DNA from: Bacteroidales bacterium
GTDB taxonomy: Bacteria; Bacteroidota; Bacteroidia; Bacteroidales; UBA12077
Assembly: GCA_016342685.1 (NCBI GenBank)
Contig: JAEINU010000001.1
Span: 186,001-250,000 of the forward strand
Length of the DNA stretch: 64,000 bases
Direction: 5' to 3'
The notes under the pieces were generated by a model. It searched no databases, was not told where the DNA came from, and was given only the letters and a program-made list of their open reading frames with translations. The translations under genes were made by a program, and so were the position numbers. Shown piece by piece: positions 28,153-38,134 of the stretch (its first letter is position 1; the number at the start of each line of letters is the position of its first letter).

Positions 28153-29739
28153 ATGGCACAAACTTTAGCAACACCTGGGGTTTATATTGAAGAAAGGAAT
28201 GCTTTTCCTAATTCAGTAGCTTCAATCCCGACAGCTGTACCTGCTTTTGTAGGTTATACAGAAAGAGTTGTCAAATCTGGAGAATCATTAATTAACAAAC
28301 CTGTACGAATTTCTTCTTTTTCGGAATTTCTTTCAGTTTTTGGTGAGGGGTTTAAAACCACTTTCAATATTGAAGAAGTTTCAAATCTAGAAAAGGGATA
28401 TGACTTTTCTGTAGATGGAAAATTCTATGCAGTTAATCAAGAAAAAAAGGCTAGATTTCTTCTTTTCGATGGAATTAGATTGTTTTTTGAGAACGGTGGA
28501 AGCACATGTTATATTGTTTCTGTTGGTTCTTATACATCTGTAAAGGAAACAACTAAAGCAGCTACAAAAGATCCAAAAACAGGTAAGGAAACTCCTGCAA
28601 CTTCAAATTCAGAAGCCAGAGTTAATGAAATCTCTAAAAAAGCATTATCTGGAGGAGTTACAGCTTTAGTAGCAGAAGATGAACCAACCATGTTGGTAAT
28701 TCCAGAAGCTATTATGCTTGAAGAAGGTGATTGTTTTGCATTACAACAAGAAATGCTTGTACATTGTGGATTGAAAATGCAAAATCGTTTTGCATTATTA
28801 GATGTGTATAATGGAGATCAAGCAAGATCATACGACAAGAATGATGTTGTTACTAGATTCCGTGAAGGAATTGGATCTAATTTCTTAGCTTATAGCGGAG
28901 CTTATTATCCTTATGTAAATACTGCAGTAGTTCAAAAAGAAGAAGTTGATGTAAGAAATGTTGCAAATCTTGATTTGCTTAATACACTTCTTGCAAAGGA
29001 AGCTGATGCTATTTTTGATAACGTTAAAAAAGCAGACGAAGCAAAGAATGAAATCAAAAAATTACTTTCTGAGAATGTAGATATTGATTCATTAACACAA
29101 ACTTTAAATACAATAAGTCCATCTTTCAAAACTGTAATATCAGCTATTATTAAAAAACTTAACGTTTTGCCTCCAAGTTCAGCTATGGCAGGTGCCTTAA
29201 GTATGGTTGATAGTGTTAGAGGAGTATGGAAAGCACCAGCTAACATAAGTCTAGCTTCAGTTGTATCACCTTGCGTAAGTCTTACAAACGAAGATCAGGA
29301 AGATCTTAATGTTACGGTTACAGGTAAATCAATAAATGCAATTCGTTCATTTGTTGGACAAGGAACATTGGTTTGGGGCGCACGCACCTTAAATGGTAAT
29401 AGTCAGGATTGGAAATATATTAACGTACGTCGTACAATGATATTTATTGAACAATCGGTTAAAGCTGCTGCAAAAGCATATGTTTATGAACCAAATACAT
29501 CTGGAACATGGACATTAGTAAGAAGTATGATATCTTCTTTCCTAACTTCAATTTGGAAACAAGGTGGATTAGCTGGTATAACACCTGCTGATGCATTTGA
29601 AGTGGAAGTTGGTCTTGGATCAACAATGACTCCAAATGATATTCTTGACGGAATAATGAATGTTACAGTAAAAGTAGCAATTACACGTCCAGCTGAATTT
29701 ATTGTTATCACATTCCAACAAAAAATGCAGCAGTCATAA
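28153..29739 (+). CDS. Contractile sheath protein (Afp2/Pvc2-like)
   Basis: A 528-aa sheath protein. The N-terminus LATPGVYIEERNAFPNSVASI is the classic sheath linker arm, followed by VPAFVGYTERV. The C-terminal phage_sheath_1C region includes LVWGARTLNGNSQDWKYINVRRTMIFIEQSVKAAAK (read as adjoining motifs) and ends with a strand-rich tail. The sheath contracts to drive the tube into the target. Only one sheath gene is present here, whereas Afp and PVC loci carry three paralogues. An Ala/Lys/Thr-rich insert near residues 130-160 looks disordered. Confidence 0.95.
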   Translation: MAQTLATPGVYIEERNAFPNSVASIPTAVPAFVGYTERVVKSGESLINKPVRISSFSEFLSVFGEGFKTTFNIEEVSNLEKGYDFSVDGKFYAVNQEKKARFLLFDGIRLFFENGGSTCYIVSVGSYTSVKETTKAATKDPKTGKETPATSNSEARVNEISKKALSGGVTALVAEDEPTMLVIPEAIMLEEGDCFALQQEMLVHCGLKMQNRFALLDVYNGDQARSYDKNDVVTRFREGIGSNFLAYSGAYYPYVNTAVVQKEEVDVRNVANLDLLNTLLAKEADAIFDNVKKADEAKNEIKKLLSENVDIDSLTQTLNTISPSFKTVISAIIKKLNVLPPSSAMAGALSMVDSVRGVWKAPANISLASVVSPCVSLTNEDQEDLNVTVTGKSINAIRSFVGQGTLVWGARTLNGNSQDWKYINVRRTMIFIEQSVKAAAKAYVYEPNTSGTWTLVRSMISSFLTSIWKQGGLAGITPADAFEVEVGLGSTMTPNDILDGIMNVTVKVAITRPAEFIVITFQQKMQQS

Positions 29740-29787
29740 AAAGAGTCAGTTATAAATAAAAAAGTTAAACTTAAAAAATAAAAAATT

Positions 29788-30225
29788 ATGGCTGAAGAAT
29801 TATGGCCCATACCAAAGTTTCATTTCAAAGTAGAAATGGGCGATACCGAAATCGGTTTTCAAGAAGTTACAGGTCTTGAGATGGAAATAGAATTTATTGA
29901 ATATAGAACAGGAGATGATCCTACATTTCTTAAACAAAAAATTCCTGGATTAAAGAAACATGGAAATATTACTTTGAAAAAAGGTGTTTATGCTGGAGAT
30001 GATTCTTTCTGGGAGTGGTTTAAAGATGTTCAAACAAATCCAGAACGACGCGAGGAAGTTATTATTCAATTGCTTGATGAGGAAGAAGCTCCTGTTGTTA
30101 CATGGACTGTTACAAATGCATTCCCTGTAAAGGTTTCAGGACCAGATTTGAAATCTGATGCAAACGAAATCGCTATCGAGTCGATAGAACTTGCTCATGA
30201 GGGCTTTGAAGTTGTTTATGAGTAA
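29788..30225 (+). CDS. Inner tube protein 1 (gp19 family, Afp1/Pvc1-like)
   Basis: A 145-aa T4-gp19-like tail tube protein. Characteristic segments are PKFHFKVEMGDTEIGFQEVTG, KIPGLKKHGNITLKKGV and WKNAFPVKVSGP-like VTNAFPVKVSGPDLKSD, ending in IESIELAHEGFEV. Hexamers stack to form the tube that carries cargo. It follows the sheath gene by 48 bp and is followed by a strong hairpin. Confidence 0.95.
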   Translation: MAEELWPIPKFHFKVEMGDTEIGFQEVTGLEMEIEFIEYRTGDDPTFLKQKIPGLKKHGNITLKKGVYAGDDSFWEWFKDVQTNPERREEVIIQLLDEEEAPVVTWTVTNAFPVKVSGPDLKSDANEIAIESIELAHEGFEVVYE

Positions 30226-30256
30226 TATAAATAATTCTTAATCTGATTAAGTTATT

Positions 30257-30292
30257 ATCCAGAGAACCATTTTTAGGTTCTCTGGATACTGT
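30257..30292 (+). terminator. Strong hairpin between the two tube genes, probable partial terminator
   Basis: A perfect 12-bp stem (ATCCAGAGAACC at 30257-30268 with GGTTCTCTGGAT at 30276-30287), a 7-nt loop, then ACTGTTTTT. It would either terminate part of the transcription or protect the upstream sheath/tube mRNA 3' end, which suits the much higher copy number of those subunits. Confidence 0.8.
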
Positions 30293-30318
30293 TTTTAATT
30301 CTTACAATACAGATTTAT

Positions 30319-30843
30319 ATGGCAGCTTTGAAAAGTGAGTCACCAATGGTTGGTTTTAGATATGAAGTAAGTATCATTCCTGAACCTCAGTTCTCAGGTA
30401 CTAAAGCAAATGCGGCGTCTATTGCTAGCAGTGCTGTGTCTGCTGTTGATAAAGCTAGTTTTTCTGAAATATCAGGAGTAACGGTTTCATTAGAAACAAC
30501 ACCTGTTAAATCTGGAAATGGTTCATCTACTGATGTGCCAAGAGGAATATCATATTCTCCACTTGTATTAAAACGAGGACTAACAGGAGCTCAATCTGAA
30601 TTAATGGCTTGGGTCGCAGCAAATATGCTTCAAGACGATCAAAAAAAATTCCTGATCGTTAGAAAAACGGTTATAATAAATCTACTAAGCGATCAGGGTG
30701 CACCATTAATGAGTTGGGTATTTATTGGGGCATATCCTACTAAATGGTCAATGTCTGGATTGAAAGCAATGTCTAATGAGTTGGTAATTGAGGAATTGGA
30801 GTTAAAGTATGAACGTTTTTACCCGGTGGTTTTAGGAGTGTAA
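30319..30843 (+). CDS. Inner tube initiator protein 2 (gp19 family, Afp5/Pvc5-like)
   Basis: A 174-aa gp19-family protein that diverges from tube protein 1. Motifs include ESPMVGFRYEVSI, PLVLKRGL, WVFIGAYPTKWSMSGLKAMSNELVIEELELKYE. By position, between the main tube gene and the DUF5908/LysM genes, it corresponds to Afp5/Pvc5, the tube ring that sits on the baseplate. The insert at ~28-50 (SGTKANAASIASSAVSAVDK) is low in complexity. Confidence 0.9.
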   Translation: MAALKSESPMVGFRYEVSIIPEPQFSGTKANAASIASSAVSAVDKASFSEISGVTVSLETTPVKSGNGSSTDVPRGISYSPLVLKRGLTGAQSELMAWVAANMLQDDQKKFLIVRKTVIINLLSDQGAPLMSWVFIGAYPTKWSMSGLKAMSNELVIEELELKYERFYPVVLGV

Positions 30844-30859
30844 TTTTAAAGAGTGGCTT

Positions 30860-31027
30860 ATGAGCATAGAAATAAAAGAGTTAGTTGTGAAATTTAATGT
30901 CACAGAAAAAAGAGAACAAGTAAAAAACAATAATGGAAATGATCTTTCTAGTGTGAATTATAAAAAATTGGTTAAGGATTGTGCCGATAAAGTACTAAGA
31001 GAGTTAGAGTATAGAATAGAACGATAA
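30860..31027 (+). CDS. DUF5908 small eCIS protein (Afp6/Pvc6-like)
   Basis: A 55-aa ORF, MSIEIKELVVKFNVTEKREQ at its start and LRELEYRIER at its end. The MxIEIKELVVK start is the DUF5908 signature. It lies 16 bp after tube protein 2 and 14 bp before the LysM protein, exactly where the small afp6/pvc6 gene lies in known systems. Its function in the particle is unclear; the C-terminal half is helical. Confidence 0.85.
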   Translation: MSIEIKELVVKFNVTEKREQVKNNNGNDLSSVNYKKLVKDCADKVLRELEYRIER

Positions 31028-31041
31028 ATTACAATACAGTT

Positions 31042-31737
31042 ATGGAATATTTAACAATAGTTGGTTATGAGGCAGGAGAAAATGGACCTTCAGGAAGTGG
31101 ATTTGAAACTTTTGAAGCACAGGTTAATCCAGCTTCGATTTCAGTAAACTACGGTGTTGGATATGGGAACACAGAAGAAGCTTCTGATGGGAGAATTATT
31201 CCACAAAGAAAATTTAGTGGAGTTAAAACTCAAACTGTAAGTTTTGAATTGATTCTTGATGATACTGGTGTTATACCTCCAAATGGGAAAATTAAAAAGA
31301 ACGTTAAAGATCAAATAGAATTATTTAAAAAGACCTGTTATTATTTTATAGGTAGTAAGCATGAAACTCCTTATGTTAAAATACATTGGAATCAAGAATC
31401 TTTGTTTAAATACAATAAACAAGCATTTTTTGCTAGAGTGGACAGTTTTGATGTAACGTATACAATGTTTTCTTCAGATGGAGAACCTATAAGTGCAAAA
31501 ATAAATGCAACATTTGGCGGTACTATGGATCCTGAAACTGAATCGAGTTTAAAGGATAAGCAATCCCCAGATTTAACACATATGATTACTGTAAAAGCAG
31601 GCGATACTTTACCAATGTTATGTAAAAAGATTTATGGTGATAGACAAATGCACCATGAAATCGCAAGAATTAATAATTTGATTAGTTTCAGATATTTAAA
31701 ACCGGGCATCGAACTAATTTTTCCTCCAATAAAATAA
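31042..31737 (+). CDS. LysM-containing tube-baseplate adaptor (Afp7/Pvc7-like)
   Basis: A 231-aa protein with an N-terminal CIS tube/gp53-like domain (EAQVNPASISVNYGVGYG, residues ~24-160) and a C-terminal LysM-type domain (ITVKAGDTLPMLCKKIYGDRQMHHEIARIN, shown in part). LysM here serves as a structural clamp around the spike rather than as a glycan binder. It is followed 4 bp later by the spike gene, which indicates tight co-expression. Confidence 0.9.
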   Translation: MEYLTIVGYEAGENGPSGSGFETFEAQVNPASISVNYGVGYGNTEEASDGRIIPQRKFSGVKTQTVSFELILDDTGVIPPNGKIKKNVKDQIELFKKTCYYFIGSKHETPYVKIHWNQESLFKYNKQAFFARVDSFDVTYTMFSSDGEPISAKINATFGGTMDPETESSLKDKQSPDLTHMITVKAGDTLPMLCKKIYGDRQMHHEIARINNLISFRYLKPGIELIFPPIK

Positions 31738-31741
31738 AATC

Positions 31742-33529
31742 ATGGCTGATAGTCTTAAAAATATTGTAAAAAGTCCGATTGCATATAACATAAAGTGTAA
31801 TGGAAGAGAAATACCCGGAAGTTATAAGATTGTTTCTATTTCGGTTTTTAAAGAGGTCAATAAAGTATCTACCGCATTTATTCAAATTTTAGATGGGGGA
31901 TATGCCGATGGTGAAAACTATGAAATAAGTGATTCTGGAGATTTTAATCCTGGTTCTGAAATAGAAATTTCAGTAGGATATAGTTCAGATGAAGAGACAA
32001 TTTATAAAGGAATTGTTCTTAAACACGGATTAAAGATGTATAGAGGGAGTTTCATGCTTGATATAGAATGCAAGGATGAAGCTGTAAAAACAACATTAGG
32101 CAGAAAAAATAAAATATTTGAGTTAAAAACTGATAGTGATATTATTTCAGAAATACTAGGTGAATACTCGAATATAACAACAGATATAGAGGCAACAAGT
32201 TATGAATATCCTGAGCTACTGCAAAACTATACAGCTGATTGGGATTTTGTTGTTCAAAGGGCAGAAGTGAATGGTATGGTTTTATACAATTCTGATGGTG
32301 AAATTCAAATAAAAAAGCCTGAAACAGGAACACCCGTGCTTGATTTATCGCCAGACAATGGAGTAATTTCTTTTAATGCATATATCGATGCAAAGAATAT
32401 GCTTAGTTCAGTTAAGGGTGTTTCGTGGGATATGGATAATCAAGCGATTATAGAAGCAAATTCAAATCCTCCAGCTGCTAACAATGCGGGAAATATAAGT
32501 TCCGATGATTTGTCAGGAATAATTGGTTTAGATGAACTTGTTTTAACAACTTCGGCAAATACACCAATGGAAGTATTAACAGAATGGGCATCGGCTAAAC
32601 ATGCAAAAGCTGAATGGTCGAAAGTGAGAGGTAAAATTACGATACAAGGATATAATGGAATTTTGCCCGGCGATACAATTAATCTAGAAGATTTTAGTGA
32701 TCAATTTAATGGTTCAGTATTTGTTTCTTCAGTTGGGCATATTATTGAAGATGGAGAATATACTACAGAGCTGGGATTGGGCCTTTCGCCAAATTGGTAT
32801 ATCGAGGAAAAACCAAATGTATATGCACCTCCAGCTTCTGGTTTAATACCTCCAATTAATGGATTGTATATTGCTATAGTTGATCAAATTCATGATGATG
32901 AAAATGGTCAGTATCGAATAAAGGTTTCGATGCCAACATTGCAATCAGAGACACTGACAATGTGGGCTAGGTTAACTACAATTTATGCTACACAAGAAGC
33001 AGGGTTTTTCTTTTATCCTGAGATAGGTGATGAAGTTATTGTGAGTTTCTTAAATCAAGATCCACAAAATCCAATCATTTTAGGTTCTTTACATAATAAA
33101 ATCAAGATCCCACCAGAAGAACCTACCGAAGATAATTTTATAAAAGCAATCATAACTAAGGAAAAGCTTAAGATATCTTTCGACGAAGAAAATAAAGCAA
33201 TAACAATTGAGACACCAGAGCAGAATATCATAACAATGAATGATACAGATAGCATTATCCGGTTAAAAGATATGAATGATAATGTTGTTGAAATGTCTGC
33301 TGATGGAATAAAATTAGAGAGTGCAGGAGATATTGTTATTAATGCACAGGGAAATATAGAGTTAACTTCTCAAGGGGATATTGCCCTTAGTGCGACTGGG
33401 GACGTTGCTGTTGAGGGAGTTAATATTGAAAATAAAGGACAGGCAAAATTTGCTGCAGAAGGTGCAAATTGTGAGATGAATGGTTCTGCCCAAACGGTTA
33501 TAAAGGGTGGAATGGTTATGATTAATTAA
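31742..33529 (+). CDS. VgrG-like central spike protein (Afp8/Pvc8-like)
   Basis: A 595-aa spike protein. The N-terminal ~360 residues carry gp27-like domains (SISVFKEVNKVSTAFIQI; SVKGVSWDMDNQAI). A gp5 OB-fold follows at ~375-455 (GQYRIKVSMPTLQSETLTMWARL; EIGDEVIVSFLNQDPQNPII). The C-terminal ~130 residues form a beta-helix needle of short repeats (GDIVINAQGNIELTSQGDIA). It forms the trimeric hub and needle at the tube tip, topped by the PAAR protein encoded next. Confidence 0.95.
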   Translation: MADSLKNIVKSPIAYNIKCNGREIPGSYKIVSISVFKEVNKVSTAFIQILDGGYADGENYEISDSGDFNPGSEIEISVGYSSDEETIYKGIVLKHGLKMYRGSFMLDIECKDEAVKTTLGRKNKIFELKTDSDIISEILGEYSNITTDIEATSYEYPELLQNYTADWDFVVQRAEVNGMVLYNSDGEIQIKKPETGTPVLDLSPDNGVISFNAYIDAKNMLSSVKGVSWDMDNQAIIEANSNPPAANNAGNISSDDLSGIIGLDELVLTTSANTPMEVLTEWASAKHAKAEWSKVRGKITIQGYNGILPGDTINLEDFSDQFNGSVFVSSVGHIIEDGEYTTELGLGLSPNWYIEEKPNVYAPPASGLIPPINGLYIAIVDQIHDDENGQYRIKVSMPTLQSETLTMWARLTTIYATQEAGFFFYPEIGDEVIVSFLNQDPQNPIILGSLHNKIKIPPEEPTEDNFIKAIITKEKLKISFDEENKAITIETPEQNIITMNDTDSIIRLKDMNDNVVEMSADGIKLESAGDIVINAQGNIELTSQGDIALSATGDVAVEGVNIENKGQAKFAAEGANCEMNGSAQTVIKGGMVMIN

Positions 33530-33546
33530 TTATAAAAAAAATAAAA

Positions 33547-33846
33547 ATGACATTAGCAGCTAGAGTTGGAGATATGCATACGTGCCCAATGGTAACACCT
33601 GGAACACCACCAATACCTCATGTAGGTGGAACAGTATTGCCACCTGGGGAGCCAACCGTAATGATTGGAGGCATTCCTGCTGCCAGAGTTGGCGATATGG
33701 CTACATGTGTTGGGCCTCCAGATTCGATTGTTAAAGGATCCGGAACTGTTTTAATTGGCGGAATGCCTGCCGCAAGAATGGGCGACTCTACTGCTCACGG
33801 CGGAGCTATCGCTATTGGATGTCCAACAGTTATGATAGGTGGATAA
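33547..33846 (+). CDS. PAAR-domain spike tip (Afp10/Pvc10-like)
   Basis: A 99-aa protein with repeated PAAR signatures: AARVGDMHTCP, GGIPAARVGDMATC and GGMPAARMGDSTAHGG, with His/Cys residues that would coordinate the metal in the tip. It has no extension, so it is a bare tip without fused toxin. Eighteen bp separate it from the spike gene. Confidence 0.95.
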   Translation: MTLAARVGDMHTCPMVTPGTPPIPHVGGTVLPPGEPTVMIGGIPAARVGDMATCVGPPDSIVKGSGTVLIGGMPAARMGDSTAHGGAIAIGCPTVMIGG

Positions 33847-33882
33847 ATAAATTTAAAAATTGAAATTAGGAAATATAAATAT

Positions 33883-34311
33883 ATGGCACATAAAAAAACA
33901 TTTTTAGGAATTGGATGGAAATTTCCTCCGGAGTTCGACAGAAAAACTAAGAGTGTGACTTTAGTTTCTGAAGAGCAGGATATTAAAGAAAGCTTATTCA
34001 TCTTGTTGTCTACTCGACCTGGCGAAAGAGTGTTACAGCCCGATTATGGATGTGATTTAAGTGTGCTGAATTTTGAATCAATTAATGAAGGTTTAGTAAA
34101 TAGAGCTAGTGAGATTATTCATGATGCTGTTTTACATTTCGAACCTCGAATTATATTGGACGATGTTGTTGTTTCTACGAAAGATATGTATGATGGGATA
34201 TTAAATATATCCTTGGAATATAGTATTCGAAAAACAAATAAAAGAAATAACATAGTTTACCCATATTATTTACTTGAAGGCACTGATGTTATTAATATGC
34301 CAAACATGTAA
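33883..34311 (+). CDS. gp25-like baseplate wedge protein (Afp9/Pvc9-like)
   Basis: A 142-aa GPW/gp25 protein with the conserved core IKESLFILLSTRPGERVLQP followed by DYGCDLSVLNFE. gp25 proteins connect sheath and baseplate wedges. Order is spike-PAAR-gp25, a swap relative to the Afp order (gp25 before PAAR). Confidence 0.95.
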   Translation: MAHKKTFLGIGWKFPPEFDRKTKSVTLVSEEQDIKESLFILLSTRPGERVLQPDYGCDLSVLNFESINEGLVNRASEIIHDAVLHFEPRIILDDVVVSTKDMYDGILNISLEYSIRKTNKRNNIVYPYYLLEGTDVINMPNM

Positions 34312-34347
34312 TTCGATAGTCAAAATATGCTTTTATCAATATAAGAT

Positions 34348-37300
34348 ATGGATCAGAAGGACAAAATAAATTATTTTAATTTTACAGGTTGTAGTCAAGA
34401 ACAACGCTATTCAAAAGCATTAGAACCAGAGTATGTAAAGATTGATGAACATGGTTTTATCGATAATCTTGTATATTCTTTGGGTTTATCAAAGCTTTTT
34501 AATTATTACAATTTTGAAAATAAACCTGATGGAGATTGGTCTGAATTTTTAACAGATGAAGCTTTAATTCTCGCAGCAATTTCATTTATCAAGCCAGCCG
34601 AGATTGAAGAGAAATTTAAAAAATTTGTTAATAAATCGATATCTTTTAATAATAAAGAGAAGAAACTAAAATATTTGAAAGAATGTTTTATCGAAATTTA
34701 TTCAGTAGCATTAAAGATTGATACATGGTTTAAGAATCTTAAAAATGTAGAGGATTTTCAACAAGCCGATGTATTATTTAGAAATGAGATTTCTAATATT
34801 GTTGAAACAAAATTATCTGGAGGATTAAAAAAGTTTAAAAGTTTTGTTTTAGCTGCTTCTCTTGAAGAGACAATTAGTCTGCCTTTAGAGTTTGATTTTG
34901 ATGATTTTAGTTTTATTTGGGAACTTTCAGGTGTAAAACCTTCGGATGCAATTTATCATGGCAAAAATGTACACGAGAAAATTAATTTGGCTGCTGAAGC
35001 TTTGCAAGATATTTTTCAATTATTTTATGAATCTGTAATTTATCTAAAGCAAAAGGCTCTTCACGATTTAGAGGATTCTTTAAATAAAGATAATCACTTT
35101 CCTGAAGTTGCATTATTATTAACATTCTTAAAATTATTTGAATATCCACAAGAAAATATAAATCAGTTAACATCCAAATATTTAAATTATTACTATAGAA
35201 ATATACTTCAACAAGAAGAAAGATCTGCAGTAAACGATAAAACTTATTTGAAATTCATTTTAGATAAAGAGGCGAACGAAGCTAGAATTTCAAAAGGAGC
35301 GAAATTTATTGCTGGCACCGACAAAGATCGAAACAATGTATTTTACGAAGTGGACGAAGGTGTTGTTGTTAATAAGGTTCAGTTAAGTAAATTAGTGAAC
35401 CTCTTTGTTGCTTCGAAGAAAATAAATATTGATGGTGAAATAATTAGAAGGGTAAATAATATTTATTCATCTGAGATCCCGGTAATTAATTGGTCGGAAA
35501 AACCAGCATTAAATAAACGAATGTCTTACCCAACATTTGGAGAAGATCAGGAAGGCCGTGGAGAGAATGACTTAACAATGCTGCCAGCTTCGGTTGGTAT
35601 AGCGATATCTTCACCAGCATTATTTTTATCTGAGGGGAAGAGAGAATTAACCATAAGAATTCAGCTTAAAAAGGATTCTTTTAAGCAATTAGTTCAAAAA
35701 ATAAAAAATATTGGTAAAGAATTAAGTTGTTCTTATAAAGAAGCAATTGCAAAAAGTTTACTCGACTCTTTAAAGATATCTCTTACTTCATCGGAAGGAT
35801 GGTTTAATGTAAAAAACAATATTGTAACAATTGAGGAAAAAACCTCTAGTTTATTGGTGAAATTTGATCTTGAGCATTCAGATCCTGCAATTATACCCGT
35901 AAACAAGGATTTGCATAAAGAGAAGATGTCAACACCATATCCTTTAATGAAATTTATTTTTAATAACGATTCATATATCTATTCATACGCTCTGTTTAAC
36001 GATGCAGAAATAGATCAAGTGGTTATTAATACAAAGGTTCATGAGCTTAAAAGATTACTGCTTCACAATAATGTGGGTGCAGTTGATGTTAACTCTCCTT
36101 TTTATCCTTTTGGTCCTGTTCCAAAACTAGGTTCTTATTTAGTAATCGGGAATAATGAAATTTTCCAAAAACAGCTCGATAAGCTTAATATAAATCTTGA
36201 ATGGTTAGAAGTGCCTCATGAAGCTCATGGTTTTAAAGATTTGTACGAAGAGTATAAAATGGATGTTGATAATTCATCTTACGAAGTATCTGTTTCTATT
36301 TTAAAGGGTGGAAAGTGGCTGCCAGAATTGACAGAAGAGAAACAAAAGCTAAAGTTATTTCGATCAGTTGATAATCCTTCGAATCATGTTCCATCTATAA
36401 AGGATAAAGTACATCATAAAACCAGTTTTGATAACATTAAGATGGATTTAATCCATCAGGCACCGAATTATGCATCTATAAATCAAAAAGTAGAATATAA
36501 TTCCATGTCGAAGAGGGGATTCTTAAAAATAGAGCTTGCATCTCCAGTTCATGCATTTGGACATTCGGTTTATCCGGCAATAGTTTCCGATATAACCTTA
36601 GAGAATTCTAAGTCGGGATTCTTGAAAGGGAAAACTAAGAAAAACCTACCCAAGCCTGCATTTACTCCTCAAATAAGAAGCATATCAGTAGATTATGAAA
36701 GTACAACGAGTATTTCGGTAAAAGAGAATTATCAAACCAGCGAAGAAAATACGGGTAGCGGAGAAATATTCCATTTGCATCCTTTTGGATTTTCAAAAAT
36801 ATTCCCGAATAAATCGGAGAAGAATGTTTTTGTAGCACCATCTTACGATGTGCAAGGGGAGTTGTTTTTAGGTTTAACAAATGTAAAACCACCACAAGTA
36901 GTTTCTGTATTATTTGAAATGCTCGATGAGTTTAATATATCATCGGAAGAAGAACCGCCAGTTATTGAGTGGGCTTATCTTGCAAACAATAATTGGTTTA
37001 CGCTAAAACCTTCTAATATTCTGAGAGATGACACAAATAATTTCTTAAAAACAGGAATAATAGTTATTGATTTACCCGAAACAATTAACAAAGAAAATAC
37101 ACTTTTAAGTGATGAGTTCTTTTGGTTAAAAATTAGTGTAAAAGATAATATTGAAGTTGCATCGAGAAATCTTAGTGTTGCTTCGCAAGTTACTACAGCA
37201 ACTTTAGTTGGTAATGATAAGCTATATAAATCGAATTATTTAGACAAACCATTACCGCGATATAGTATTCAACGACCTGTAAAAAGTATTACAGGAATTA

Positions 37301-38094
37301 GATCTGTATTGCAGCCATTACCGTCATTTGGAGGATTATCGCACGAGAATGAGAAATTATATCAAGCCAGAACAGGAGAGCGATTAAAGCATAGAAAACG
37401 TGCCATAACAGCATGGGATTACGAACGTTTGATCTTAGACGAATATAATAACATCGAAAAGGCGGTTTGTTTACCTAACATGACAGGCAATAGTTTGAAT
37501 GCTCCTGGAAACGTTTTGTTGGTGGTTAGCCCATTTGCATCAACAGTTTTAAATTCAAAGGAACCTAAAGTAAGTAGTGAATTGCTTTTTGATATTAAAT
37601 CATTTATACAAAAACATGCATCGCCATTTACTAAAATAGAAGTTCGAAATCCGAGTTATGAGCGAATACGAATAATATGTTCGGTGAAGTTCTTTGGATC
37701 GCATAATCAGGGATATTATATTCAGAAATTAAATGAAAATATTAATGATTATCTGAAAGGAAATATGGGAAATATGACACTTGGGCAACAAATGGATAAA
37801 ATAATATCAAGTTCAGATGTTATTACATATTTACGCACCTTACCTTATGTCGAGTACATAACTAAATTTTCTATGGTTCAGGCTGCAAGAAACATTACAG
37901 GGAATTACGTTCTAATTGATACTGCTCAGGAAGGCGATGAAAAAGCAGGATTAAAAGCAACAAAGCCATGGTCGGTGTTAATACCGGCAGATCAACATCA
38001 GTTTACTATATTATCGGGTAAATACGATGAAGATTCAGCTCAGGCCGGTATTGATTATCTAGAGTTAGGTAACGATTTTATAATTAATAAATAG
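34348..38094 (+). CDS. gpJ/gp47-like baseplate wedge protein (Afp11/Pvc11-like)
   Basis: A 1248-aa baseplate component. The C-terminal part carries the baseplate-J signature (RHRKRAITAWDYERLILDEY-type, residues ~1014-1040, and IEKAVCLPNM), and the N-terminal ~250 residues are helical. The middle beta-rich part (EARISKGAKFIAGTDKDRN) is typical of Bacteroidota eCIS. Together with gp25 and the Afp12-like protein it builds the six wedges. It is the longest gene of the locus, with no internal break. Confidence 0.9.
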   Translation: MDQKDKINYFNFTGCSQEQRYSKALEPEYVKIDEHGFIDNLVYSLGLSKLFNYYNFENKPDGDWSEFLTDEALILAAISFIKPAEIEEKFKKFVNKSISFNNKEKKLKYLKECFIEIYSVALKIDTWFKNLKNVEDFQQADVLFRNEISNIVETKLSGGLKKFKSFVLAASLEETISLPLEFDFDDFSFIWELSGVKPSDAIYHGKNVHEKINLAAEALQDIFQLFYESVIYLKQKALHDLEDSLNKDNHFPEVALLLTFLKLFEYPQENINQLTSKYLNYYYRNILQQEERSAVNDKTYLKFILDKEANEARISKGAKFIAGTDKDRNNVFYEVDEGVVVNKVQLSKLVNLFVASKKINIDGEIIRRVNNIYSSEIPVINWSEKPALNKRMSYPTFGEDQEGRGENDLTMLPASVGIAISSPALFLSEGKRELTIRIQLKKDSFKQLVQKIKNIGKELSCSYKEAIAKSLLDSLKISLTSSEGWFNVKNNIVTIEEKTSSLLVKFDLEHSDPAIIPVNKDLHKEKMSTPYPLMKFIFNNDSYIYSYALFNDAEIDQVVINTKVHELKRLLLHNNVGAVDVNSPFYPFGPVPKLGSYLVIGNNEIFQKQLDKLNINLEWLEVPHEAHGFKDLYEEYKMDVDNSSYEVSVSILKGGKWLPELTEEKQKLKLFRSVDNPSNHVPSIKDKVHHKTSFDNIKMDLIHQAPNYASINQKVEYNSMSKRGFLKIELASPVHAFGHSVYPAIVSDITLENSKSGFLKGKTKKNLPKPAFTPQIRSISVDYESTTSISVKENYQTSEENTGSGEIFHLHPFGFSKIFPNKSEKNVFVAPSYDVQGELFLGLTNVKPPQVVSVLFEMLDEFNISSEEEPPVIEWAYLANNNWFTLKPSNILRDDTNNFLKTGIIVIDLPETINKENTLLSDEFFWLKISVKDNIEVASRNLSVASQVTTATLVGNDKLYKSNYLDKPLPRYSIQRPVKSITGIRSVLQPLPSFGGLSHENEKLYQARTGERLKHRKRAITAWDYERLILDEYNNIEKAVCLPNMTGNSLNAPGNVLLVVSPFASTVLNSKEPKVSSELLFDIKSFIQKHASPFTKIEVRNPSYERIRIICSVKFFGSHNQGYYIQKLNENINDYLKGNMGNMTLGQQMDKIISSSDVITYLRTLPYVEYITKFSMVQAARNITGNYVLIDTAQEGDEKAGLKATKPWSVLIPADQHQFTILSGKYDEDSAQAGIDYLELGNDFIINK

Positions 38095-38134
38095 ATTAAC
38101 CAGAATATTAACAATTCATATTTTGTAAGCCATT

